A stretch of 64,000 nt of DNA from Flavonifractor sp052065355 (GTDB taxonomy: Bacteria > Bacillota > Clostridia > Oscillospirales > Oscillospiraceae): the NCBI RefSeq assembly GCF_052065355.1, contig NZ_JBQHUF010000006.1, positions 88,539 through 152,538 on the forward strand. Direction: 5' to 3'. Every line of letters begins with the position of its first letter. Within the stretch, counting starts at the first letter, position 1. Under the pieces are notes generated by a model. It saw only the letters and a list, made by a program, of their open reading frames with translations, made no database searches and had not been told where the DNA came from. Made by a program: the position numbers and the translations under genes. This document shows positions 24,894 through 32,223 of the stretch, in pieces.

Positions 24894-25051
24894 GTGTAAA
24901 AATTCATACGGATTCAGGCAGCAGGAGTGATTCTGCTGCCTTTTTCTTTGGATGGCTATTCCGCTGGCTATGGTCTGCGGATTGTCATAATTTTCAAAAA
25001 GGAGCGTGGTAGTAATGAAATTGGAAACCGTTCAAAGGAGGTGGTGCGCCG

Positions 25052-25114
25052 ATGCAAAGCAGAAAACGCAGACGGATTCTGATGCAGGAGGCGGAATATG
25101 GCAAAACCGCTTGA
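25052..25114 (+). CDS. Possible 20-residue leader peptide overlapping the second recombinase gene
   Basis: ATG with a very strong AAAGGAGG upstream opens a 20-codon, Arg/Lys-rich frame that ends 17 bases inside the next gene. The recombinase ATG at 25098 has its own SD (AGGAGGCGG) within this frame, so translation could be coupled. Another small frame (25015-25128) also overlaps it. Whether either peptide is made is unknown. Confidence 0.3.
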   Translation: MQSRKRRRILMQEAEYGKTA

Positions 25115-26300
25115 CCCCAAAGCGATAGAGGCAGAGCGGCAAACCAGCAGCCGAGCTGAACGCCGGGAACAGAAACGCAGCCAGATGCAGGACGAGATTT
25201 CTTATAACCAGCGTGGAAATGGTGTTATTATTATTCCACCGCAGAAACGGCGGGAACTTGCAGATGAGCCGCCCAAACTCCGTGTTGCGGCGTATTGCCG
25301 CGTCAGCACACAGGAGGAACAGCAGGTCGGCAGCTTTGATATGCAGATTCACCATTTTACCAAGAGGATTGAGGCAAATCCGCAATGGGAGCTGGTTGAG
25401 ATTTATCAAGACGAGGGCATCAGCGCAACTACCGTTGAAAAACGTCTTGGCTTTCAGAAAATGATTGCCGACGCAGTTGACGGGAAGATTGACCTGATTC
25501 TCACCAAAAGCATCAGTCGTTTTGGTAGAAATATCGTGGATATTCTGGACAATCTGCGAACGCTTTCTGCGCTGAACCCGCCCGTTTCCGTTGAGTTTGA
25601 GACAGAAGGAATCACCTATACCGGCGATGGGCGGAATAATCTGCTGATCTCATTGCTGGCAGCCTTGGCTGAAATGGAGTCCCAGCAAAAGAGCGAGGCA
25701 ATTAAGGCTGGTATCCGCTGGCGCATGGCGGAGGGCATCTACAAGTTCTCCGTTCAGAACACGCTTGGCTTCTATCGTGATCATTTCGGGCGGCTTGTCA
25801 TTGAGCCGACCGAGGCAAGAATTGTTGAGTACATCTATGAAAGCTGCTTGGAGGGCGCAACACCAGCGGAAATAGCCGCTGCCCTGACAGAGCAGGGAAT
25901 CAAATCTCCCATGGGAAATGATCTCTGGTCTGCCGGTACTGTCCGCAGCATCCTCCGAAATGAGAAATACTGCGGTGATGCCTTGATGCAGAAAACTTAT
26001 ACCAAAGATTTCCGCACACATAAATCAGTGAAAAACACTGATCTGAATATGTATTTCAAGGAAAATCACCATACAGCTATTGTTAAAAAAGAGGATTGGA
26101 TAAAGGTACAAAAACTGCTGTCGGAGCGGCACAGCACGGCAAAACGGGCTACATTGCGCCGTCTAAGCAATCACTTTGTCGCATACCGCGTGAAAGATGG
26201 TCTTTTCAAGGGCTATCTGATCATGGACTCCCGATGGTCTTTTATGGAACGTCAGGAGTTTATGAAAATCGTGGATGAGGCGCAAAACACAATGAAATGA
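25098..26300 (+). CDS. Second serine recombinase, short form
   Basis: A 400-residue member of the large serine recombinase family. The N-terminus carries about 50 charged residues before the catalytic domain, which opens with AYCRVSTQEEQ (Ser at about 59) and includes KSISRFGRNIVDILD. A recombinase domain follows (NTLGFYRDHFGRL; LRNEKYCGDALMQKTY). It stops soon after this, without the zinc ribbon and long coiled coil seen in the integrase at 13459-15174. It may be a naturally short cargo recombinase or a truncated one. Its job in the element is not clear. Confidence 0.85.
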   Translation: MAKPLDPKAIEAERQTSSRAERREQKRSQMQDEISYNQRGNGVIIIPPQKRRELADEPPKLRVAAYCRVSTQEEQQVGSFDMQIHHFTKRIEANPQWELVEIYQDEGISATTVEKRLGFQKMIADAVDGKIDLILTKSISRFGRNIVDILDNLRTLSALNPPVSVEFETEGITYTGDGRNNLLISLLAALAEMESQQKSEAIKAGIRWRMAEGIYKFSVQNTLGFYRDHFGRLVIEPTEARIVEYIYESCLEGATPAEIAAALTEQGIKSPMGNDLWSAGTVRSILRNEKYCGDALMQKTYTKDFRTHKSVKNTDLNMYFKENHHTAIVKKEDWIKVQKLLSERHSTAKRATLRRLSNHFVAYRVKDGLFKGYLIMDSRWSFMERQEFMKIVDEAQNTMK

Positions 26301-26313
26301 AAGGATTTTTACT

Positions 26314-26745
26314 ATGAACTTTGATTTTTCCGCTTTGAACTTTGAAACCATTGATTCCAACATCAACGCCTACCCTGATATGTTCCTGAACCAGAATGGC
26401 GTGACCTTCACCAAGAAGGTGCTTGAGGACTTGGGTTATCCCGCCTATGTCCTGTGCCTAATGGATGCAAAGGCGAAGGTGTTTGCGATCCGTATGTGCA
26501 AGAGCAACGAGCCGAAGGGATTTAAGTTCTCCAAGCCGAAGGGAGAACAGAAGGGTGTCGTAACAATTTCCAACAAGAACCTGCTTGACCCACTGCGGGC
26601 TGTTACGGGTGAGGACTATATTCCCGGAAAGCGGTATAGGGTGCGTGGCTTCTGGGTTGCTGACGCAAAAACCATGTGTTTTGATCTGAACGAAGGTGTT
26701 CAGGAAGATTTTCGCCCTGTTACGCCGAGCAATGACGCAGAATAA
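26314..26745 (+). CDS. Conserved hypothetical protein (143 aa) after the second recombinase
   Basis: A soluble protein of 143 residues with no recognised domain. The core alternates strands (YVLCLMDAKAKVFAIRMC; KRYRVRGFWVADAKTMCFDL) and looks like a small beta-rich fold. It starts 13 bases after the recombinase stop, preceded by GAAAGG, so it is co-transcribed with it. It may be a recombinase partner or a regulator; neither can be shown here. Confidence 0.6.
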   Translation: MNFDFSALNFETIDSNINAYPDMFLNQNGVTFTKKVLEDLGYPAYVLCLMDAKAKVFAIRMCKSNEPKGFKFSKPKGEQKGVVTISNKNLLDPLRAVTGEDYIPGKRYRVRGFWVADAKTMCFDLNEGVQEDFRPVTPSNDAE

Positions 26746-26757
26746 CCCCTGATACTC

Positions 26758-26830
26758 AGGGAGAAAAGGGAGAGCCAAAGAGCGGCGGCAAGCCACCTGA
26801 GCGAGAAAGCCACCTCTCCCTTTTCTCCCT
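26758..26830. repeat. Perfect 17-bp inverted repeat with 39-base loop
   Basis: AGGGAGAAAAGGGAGAG (26758-26774) pairs perfectly with 26814-26830. No T-run follows on either strand. It starts 12 bases after the stop of the 143-aa gene. The remainder of the gap up to 27070 shows no gene or other clear signal. Confidence 0.7.
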
Positions 26831-27070
26831 CGCTGCGGCTATGGAAACCGTGGAAAACCGAAAAAACGGGTTACATACCGTTCCCACAGCCTGCGCTCAC
26901 CCTCTTTTTTCTTTCTGGATTTCTCCCTATACAGAGAAAGTGTTCATTTTTGTTCCGAGAACGTACAGTTACCGTGATAGGTAGAGCACAGTATGTCAAC
27001 ACGGCATAGAAAAACAAATGGCACACAGGAGGGATTATCCTCCAAAAAAAGCCCCGAGACGCAACAAAAA

Positions 27071-27109
27071 GAAGCCCAGCACGCGCCGTTTGACGTGATG
27101 CTGGGCTTC
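27071..27109 (-). terminator. Probable terminator for the rlmD fusion transcript
   Basis: GAAGCCCAGCA and TGCTGGGCTTC form an 11-bp stem. On the minus strand it is followed by CTTTTTG. It lies about 240 bases past the rlmD stop; the stretch 27110-27346 between has no supported gene. Confidence 0.65.
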
Positions 27110-27346
27110 TTCTCATTACAGCGATTTCAGCGGGTAAAACAATGCTCTGTTCGCAAGAAGCACTTTCGCATTTTGCCAAATGGTGTAAAAATGCTCTATG
27201 CCGTAAAATTCCACATCCAAACGCGTACCGTATACGCTCTGCCGTGCTTTGCTTTCTGATGTGCTTTTTTCATGCAGGGAGAAAGGATTTCACTGTTCTC
27301 ACTATCTCCGGTTTTAATAAGGCATTTTTACTGCCTCACAGTGACT

Positions 27347-28969
27347 TTACTCAGCAATTAAGCCGAAATGCCGCAGAGCATCCTTAATTGCCTCGACCTT
27401 TTCAGGCGGGCATGGATGATACTCATGCTTCCTCTGCTCCACAGCGTTCGGCGCTTTGTGCATATCCAATCCGACCATGCGCTTGACCTCTGCAATATAT
27501 GCAGTATGGACTTTGAAGCCGTACTTTTCCTGCACATATTCCTGAATACGCTTATAGGTCGGATGCTCCTTGACCTCGCCGGTTTCCACTTCCATTCTGA
27601 CTTCAACCGTCAGTGGATTTGTTTCCCGTGACAAGAGGACCACCGTCTCCACATGGGCGGTGCGGGGGAACAGGTCCGCCGCTGCCGCCCGAGTGAGTTT
27701 GTAGCCATGCTGGGCAAAGCGCTTCACGTCCCGGCCCAGTGTGCCCGGATCGCAGGAGACGTATACCACCCGCTTGGGGGCCATGGCGGCGATGGTGTCC
27801 ACCACGTCCTCCGCCAGTCCCTTCCGGGGCGGGTCTACGCACACCACGGCGGGGCGTATGCCCTCCGTGGCCAGCCGGCGGGCGGCCTCCCCTGCGTCGC
27901 CGCAGAGGAACCGGGCGTTGGTCACCCCGTTCCGCCGGGCGTTTTCCACCGCGTCGTCCACCGCCTGGGGGACCACCTCGGCGCCCCACACCATGCCAGC
28001 CTGCCGGGCCAGCACCAGAGAAATGGTGCCGATGCCGCAGTACAGGTCCAGGGCGGTGTCCTCCTTGGTGAGCTGGGCGAACTCCAGGGCCTTGCTGTAC
28101 AGCACCTCCGCCTGGTCGGGGTTGACCTGGTAGAAGGAGGGTACCGAGAGTTGAAAGGTATAACCGCACAGCTGGTCGGACAGGAAGTCCTGTCCCCACA
28201 GGGTGCGGTAGTGCTCCCCTAGGATCACATTGCTGTGGCTCTCATTGACCCCCAGCACCACGCCGATGAGGTTGGGCTCTACGGAGCGGAGGGCGGACAC
28301 CAGTTCATGCTCCCTGGGGATCCCCCTGCCGTTGACCAGCAGGCAGCACAGGCTCTCCCCACGGCGATTGGTGCGCACATAAAGGTGACGCACCAGCCCC
28401 AGGCGGCTCTTTTCGTCGTAGGCGGGGATGCTCCATGCGGTCATCCACTCCTTCACCGCCTGCCGCAGCCGGGCGGCGGCCTCACTTTGGAGCAGGCAGT
28501 CGGGTACGTCCACCACCTTGTGGGTGCGCAGCTGGTAAAAGCCGATGCGGGGACCCCGGGACACGGGGAACTGGGCCTTGTTCCGGTAGCGCTCCACCTT
28601 GGGAGAGCCAAGCACCGGGGGCAGGTCCAGATTCTCCACCCCGCCCAGCCGGGTCAGGGCGTCATATACCCGAGCATGCTTGGCCTCCAGCTCCTGGGCG
28701 TAGTCCATATGCCGGAACTGGCAGCCTCCGCACCGGGCATAGTGGGGGCAATCGGGGGCGACACGGGAGGGAGAGGGCGTAATGACCTCCACCACCTTGC
28801 CCCACAGGGCGCTGCGGCCCACGTGGGTGAGGCGCACATCGCATACCTCACCCCGGATGCCGCCCTGGACAAAGACCACCATGCCGTCCAGACGGGCCAC
28901 GCCGGAGCCGTCGCTGGCGTAGCCCTCGATGGTCAGACGGTGGATTTGCTGTTCAGCGGGCTTAACCAC
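27347..28969 (-). CDS. rlmD: 23S rRNA (uracil-5-)-methyltransferase RlmD/RumA, with C-terminus replaced by the mobile element
   Basis: A 540-residue TrmA-family enzyme that makes 5-methyluridine in 23S rRNA from SAM. It has a TRAM domain (about 1-65), the Fe-S cysteines CPHYARCGGC plus the later Cys in VPDCLL, SAM motif LDLYCGIGTISL, DPPRKGL, and the nucleophile Cys in VSCDPGTLGRD. Family members normally end shortly after the VETVVLL strand. Here the crossover TGTGGA covers V440-E441, and everything after it, about 99 residues, is element DNA. The joint restores the conserved VETVVLLSR strand and adds a charged tail (HPTYKRIQEYV; FKVHTAYIAEVKR). The enzyme is probably still active. Confidence 0.88.
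   Translation of the reverse strand: MVKPAEQQIHRLTIEGYASDGSGVARLDGMVVFVQGGIRGEVCDVRLTHVGRSALWGKVVEVITPSPSRVAPDCPHYARCGGCQFRHMDYAQELEAKHARVYDALTRLGGVENLDLPPVLGSPKVERYRNKAQFPVSRGPRIGFYQLRTHKVVDVPDCLLQSEAAARLRQAVKEWMTAWSIPAYDEKSRLGLVRHLYVRTNRRGESLCCLLVNGRGIPREHELVSALRSVEPNLIGVVLGVNESHSNVILGEHYRTLWGQDFLSDQLCGYTFQLSVPSFYQVNPDQAEVLYSKALEFAQLTKEDTALDLYCGIGTISLVLARQAGMVWGAEVVPQAVDDAVENARRNGVTNARFLCGDAGEAARRLATEGIRPAVVCVDPPRKGLAEDVVDTIAAMAPKRVVYVSCDPGTLGRDVKRFAQHGYKLTRAAAADLFPRTAHVETVVLLSRETNPLTVEVRMEVETGEVKEHPTYKRIQEYVQEKYGFKVHTAYIAEVKRMVGLDMHKAPNAVEQRKHEYHPCPPEKVEAIKDALRHFGLIAE
27648..27653. repeat. Right attachment-site core (attR)
   Basis: TCCACA on the plus strand inside rlmD codons 439-441, identical to 13493-13498 and in the same codon phase. 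Base composition changes from GC-rich host sequence (right) to AT-richer element sequence (left) at this point. Confidence 0.75.
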
Positions 28970-29774
28970 GCAGGCTCACATCCTTCATACTGTCGTAGGA
29001 CAGGGTGACTTCCACCGGGCTGTGGAGGCCGGGCAGGTCGTTGCCCTGGATCCAGAAGGTATATCCATCCTGGGTGAGGCAGAAGTTCTCCGGCTGATAA
29101 ACGGCGATGAGCTGGGCCTCGGTAAACTGACCGGCCACGATCTCATCCTGCTTCAGGAAGGCGGCCACCACCCGGTCCTGGACCTTGTCGGCGTCGGAGA
29201 ACAGGTCGGCGAAGCCCAGCTTGATGCCGGTCTGGGCGTCAAACTGCTCGGCCACCGTAAAGGTGCTGGGGTAAGGCATGCCGCCGGTGACGTTCCAGGT
29301 CCGGCGGATGCTGTACACCATGCTGTCGGCGTAGGTCACCTCATAGTTCATCTTTTCCGCCGTGGCGGTAAAGGTATAGCCGGCGGCCTTGGACACCTCA
29401 TAGTCGGAGACGGCGGTCTCGTAGTTGTCCTCCGCACCGGTGAGCAGGGCGGAGCCCTCCTTCTTGTACCAGTCGTTGATGGCGGTGCCGGCGGGGCAGG
29501 CGTCGGTATTCTGTACCATGGGCAGGATGTACTCCACCGACAGCACTGTGGTGCCGTCCCCGGCGGTAAAGGTGCGGGCAAAGGTCTGCTCGGTCCACAC
29601 GGGCAGTTCGACGGGGGTGGGGGTGGGAGTAGGCTCCGCAGAGGGGGTAGGCTCAGCGGAGGGCGTGGGCTCGGCAGAAGGGGAGCCGGACGGCGTCGGG
29701 TCATTCTTGGAGCAGGCGCTGAGACTGAGGATCAGCAGCCCGGCCAACAGCCCGGCCAGTATACGCTTTTTCAT
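28962..29774 (-). CDS. Lipoprotein with DUF4163/DUF3298-like domain
   Basis: A 270-residue exported lipoprotein. The signal peptide with lipobox LSACS is followed by a Pro/Thr/Ser linker with three tandem copies of PTPSAE (18-bp DNA repeats). The C-terminal domain resembles the extracytoplasmic DUF4163/DUF3298 pair of RsiV (VTYADSMVYSIRRTWNVTGGMPYP; GYTFWIQGNDLPG). Unlike RsiV it has no cytoplasmic anti-sigma part. I chose the ATG at 29774 after AAAAGGAG. The 3' end overlaps the rlmD start by 8 bases. The role is unknown; binding of a wall ligand or enzyme is possible. Confidence 0.75.
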   Translation of the reverse strand: MKKRILAGLLAGLLILSLSACSKNDPTPSGSPSAEPTPSAEPTPSAEPTPTPTPVELPVWTEQTFARTFTAGDGTTVLSVEYILPMVQNTDACPAGTAINDWYKKEGSALLTGAEDNYETAVSDYEVSKAAGYTFTATAEKMNYEVTYADSMVYSIRRTWNVTGGMPYPSTFTVAEQFDAQTGIKLGFADLFSDADKVQDRVVAAFLKQDEIVAGQFTEAQLIAVYQPENFCLTQDGYTFWIQGNDLPGLHSPVEVTLSYDSMKDVSLRG

Positions 29775-29922
29775 ACAAAACTCCTTTTCATGGGGCGGAA
29801 TGGAAGGCCGGAGCATACCCGGCCTGTGTCTCCATTTTAACATCGGACAGCCAGGCCGTAAATGGAAAAACGGAAATTGTAAGGATTTGTGATGATTTGT
29901 TCCCCTTCAGACCCATAAAAAG

Positions 29923-29948
29923 GCCCCCGGCGCACAAGCGCCGGGGGC
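29923..29948 (-). terminator. Rho-independent terminator after the 137-aa membrane protein gene
   Basis: GCCCCCGGCGC and GCGCCGGGGGC form an 11-bp stem around ACAA. On the minus strand it is followed by a T-run, 15 bases past the stop. Confidence 0.88.
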
Positions 29949-29962
29949 GTTGTTTCGTTCCG

Positions 29963-30376
29963 TCAGGAGCCGGCCACACGGCCCAGCTGAATGGCGGGAT
30001 TGCGCTTTTTGGCCAGGTCCAGCACGGCCTGGGCGTCCTTCGCCGAGAAGACGAACAGGCGGGTGGCCACGTCCTTGCCGATATGGAGGGCCACGTCAGG
30101 CATAGCCCGCTTCCGGTCCACATGGATGGTAGTGACCTCCTCCCACCGCCACAGGTTGTGGGAGACCTTGCCGAACAGGGTGTACTGAATGTCCACACCT
30201 TCATCGGAGACCAGGTGCTCCTTGCTGAAGAAGCAGGCCAGAATTACCAGCAGGCCGATGGGCACATAGAGGTACTGCTGCAGTATGATCTCATAGACCA
30301 CAATGCCCGCCGCCAGGATGGCGGCAACTGGTTTGACCCACTTGGCCCGGGCCTTCTGGATTCCTTTGATGGGCAT
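29963..30376 (-). CDS. Small membrane protein, PH-domain-like
   Basis: A 137-residue protein with two closely spaced N-terminal hydrophobic helices (about 16-50) and a soluble C-terminal part of beta strands and one final helix (WRWEEVTTIHVDRK; ALHIGKDVATRLFVFSAKDAQAVLDLAKKR). This arrangement resembles bacterial PH-like (YdbS/YcxB-type) membrane proteins. Function unknown. It lies 28 bases downstream of the NhaC gene and ends in a terminator, so it is probably the last gene of that transcript. Confidence 0.6.
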   Translation of the reverse strand: MPIKGIQKARAKWVKPVAAILAAGIVVYEIILQQYLYVPIGLLVILACFFSKEHLVSDEGVDIQYTLFGKVSHNLWRWEEVTTIHVDRKRAMPDVALHIGKDVATRLFVFSAKDAQAVLDLAKKRNPAIQLGRVAGS

Positions 30377-30404
30377 GGTTCACACCTTCTTTGCCGGGAT
30401 AGGA

Positions 30405-31919
30405 TTACTTGTTCTGCTGGGCGCGGATCTGGGCCAGAGCGGCCATGGCCTTCTCGTGAGCCTCGGGAGGCGCGCCGGCAGGGCCGTTGCCCTTCTTGAG
30501 ATGACGGAAAATAGTAGTACGGGAGCCGTCGGCGTAGAGCAGGTTGGCACCGTAGCTGACCGTCACCAGGGCCAGGATGGGGTTGATGATGTTCATGAAG
30601 CAGTAGGGCAGGTAAGACAGGGTGGGCACGCCCAGAGTGGCGGTGTGGTAGGCGCCACAGGAGGACCAGGGCACCAGGGGGGACCACAGGGTGCCGCTGT
30701 CTTCCAGCGTACGGGACAGCATGTTGCGGCCCAGGCCCATCTCATCGTACTTATCCTTGTACATGGAGGCGGGGATGATGAGGCCGATGTACTGGTCGCA
30801 CATGGTGGTGATGCAGAACACGGAGGTGACCATGGTCACCAGAACCAGCTGGAAGGGAGTCTTGACCTTCTTAATCAGGCCGCCCAGCACGGACTCCACG
30901 GCGCCGATCTTCTGGAGGATGCCGCCGAAGGCCACAGCTACGATAACCAGGTTATTGGTCCACAGCATGCTGTCCATGCCGCCCTTGTTCAGCAGGGTGT
31001 CGCACAGCTCGTTGCCGGTCTCGGCGGAGTAGCCGTAGTGGAGCATGCTGATGCAGTCGGACAGGCCGGCGCCCTGGAACACCACGGCAAAGACGCAGCC
31101 CACCAGGGAGATCAGGATAACGGCGGGCAGAGCGGGCATCTTAGCTACAGACACCACCACGATGAGCAGGATGGGCAGCAGCAGGATGGGGCTCATGAAG
31201 GCGTAGTGGTCCACGATGGCCTGGGACAGGTCGGTAGCCACCTGGGGATCGTAGCCGGAGGAGCCCTGCAGGCCGATGATGGTGTAGATGATGATGGCCA
31301 GGACCAGGCTGGGGAAGGTGGTGGTCACCATGGCCTTCACGTGGTCAAACAGGCCGGTCTGGGCCGCGGCGGCGGCCAGGTTGGTGGAGTCGGACAGGGG
31401 GGAGAATTTATCGCCGCAGCAGGCGCCGGACAGGATCATGCCGGCGGTGAGGGCGGGATTGATGCCCATGGTCTCACCGATGGCCATGAAGGCGATGCCC
31501 AGGGTGGCGGACACGGTCCAGGCGGAACCCAGGGAGATAGCCACGATGGCGCAGAGGATGCAGGCGATGGGCAGGAACAGCTGGGGAGTCAGAGTTTTCA
31601 GACCATAGAACACAACTGCGGGAATGGTGCCGGACCACTCGAAGGAGCCGATCAAGCATCCCACACACAAAATGATGATGATGGCTTCCAGAGACTGGCT
31701 GACGGCGTCCAAAGCGCCCTTGAGCATGTCGGCGTAAGAGTAGCCGCACAGCTTGCCCACGATCATGGCTACGCAGCAGGCCAGCAGCACGGGGATATGG
31801 GGATCATTGCCCCAGCCGAAGACGTAGTTGGAGATCATGATAGCCAGCAGAAACACGATGGGGAGCAGCGCTTCTACCTTGCTGGGCAGCCTCACTGCCC
31901 GGGTCTTTTCTTCTGTCAT
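30405..31919 (-). CDS. Na+/H+ antiporter, NhaC family
   Basis: A 504-residue integral membrane protein with about 11-12 helices. The NhaC family pattern is visible in LGSAWTVSATLGIAFMAIG and in GACCGDKFSPLSDSTNLAAA, which holds the conserved polar residues of the translocation core. The C-terminus is a cytoplasmic helix. I chose the ATG at 31919, with AGGAG upstream, over the in-frame ATG 12 bases earlier. NhaC-type proteins exchange Na+ (some also malate or lactate) for H+. The cytoplasmic pH and Na+ role is a family inference. Confidence 0.88.
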   Translation of the reverse strand: MTEEKTRAVRLPSKVEALLPIVFLLAIMISNYVFGWGNDPHIPVLLACCVAMIVGKLCGYSYADMLKGALDAVSQSLEAIIIILCVGCLIGSFEWSGTIPAVVFYGLKTLTPQLFLPIACILCAIVAISLGSAWTVSATLGIAFMAIGETMGINPALTAGMILSGACCGDKFSPLSDSTNLAAAAAQTGLFDHVKAMVTTTFPSLVLAIIIYTIIGLQGSSGYDPQVATDLSQAIVDHYAFMSPILLLPILLIVVVSVAKMPALPAVILISLVGCVFAVVFQGAGLSDCISMLHYGYSAETGNELCDTLLNKGGMDSMLWTNNLVIVAVAFGGILQKIGAVESVLGGLIKKVKTPFQLVLVTMVTSVFCITTMCDQYIGLIIPASMYKDKYDEMGLGRNMLSRTLEDSGTLWSPLVPWSSCGAYHTATLGVPTLSYLPYCFMNIINPILALVTVSYGANLLYADGSRTTIFRHLKKGNGPAGAPPEAHEKAMAALAQIRAQQNK

Positions 31920-32188
31920 TTTGAGACACACCTCTCCTATGCTTTTGTTGGGGAAGAGCCGTTTTGCGCCTCGTCACCTCCTCGGCCTGGCGGCCACACA
32001 CAGTGCTCCCATTCTAGCGCATGGCGTGGAAAAAGGCAAGCCATTTTTTGTATAAAATGCGCAGAGAGGACACCTGACGCGGTTTGTTTTTCACGAATAA
32101 TACAATAAAGTTGGAGAAAGTTAAAAAATTATCAAATTTGCTCACGGGAATTGGGAAATTATGCAAAGAAAAATTTTTTGACCTCACA

Positions 32189-32221
32189 CGAAAAAAGACC
32201 GCCCACAGGCGGTCTTTTTTG
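32189..32221. terminator. Bidirectional-looking terminator after ftsH (first copy)
   Basis: AAAAAAGACCGCC and GGCGGTCTTTTTT form a symmetrical stem with a 4-base loop (CACA), flanked by A- and T-runs. It lies 3 bases past the ftsH stop on the minus strand. The rest of the 32000-32188 gap is AT-rich with no supported gene. Confidence 0.88.
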
Positions 32222-32223
32222 CG

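Larger units (their letters stand above)
13493..27653. mobile_element. Integrated element of about 14.2 kb with serine integrase, mobilization/replication module and defence cassette, in rlmD
   Basis: The element is bounded by TCCACA direct repeats. Base composition falls visibly at both ends, from very GC-rich host genes to AT-richer genes. Left module (minus strand): integrase, a 60-aa protein, DnaC-like, RepA_N-like, a 71-aa protein and MobC, with a small XRE-like regulator on the plus strand. Right module (plus strand): a small HTH protein, type III mod, a PARIS-like ATPase, res, a second serine recombinase and a 143-aa protein. There is no relaxase and no type IV secretion gene, so it is at most mobilizable in trans. 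The right end supplies a new 3' end to rlmD. Confidence 0.88.

Noticed and set aside
27142..27387. Small plus-strand frame crossing the end of rlmD
   Set aside because: No SD, overlaps the rlmD tail antisense, and has no recognisable features.
29620..29700. Tandem 18-bp repeats as a possible CRISPR-like or regulatory array
   Set aside because: They encode PTPSAE repeats in the lipoprotein linker; there are no spacers.
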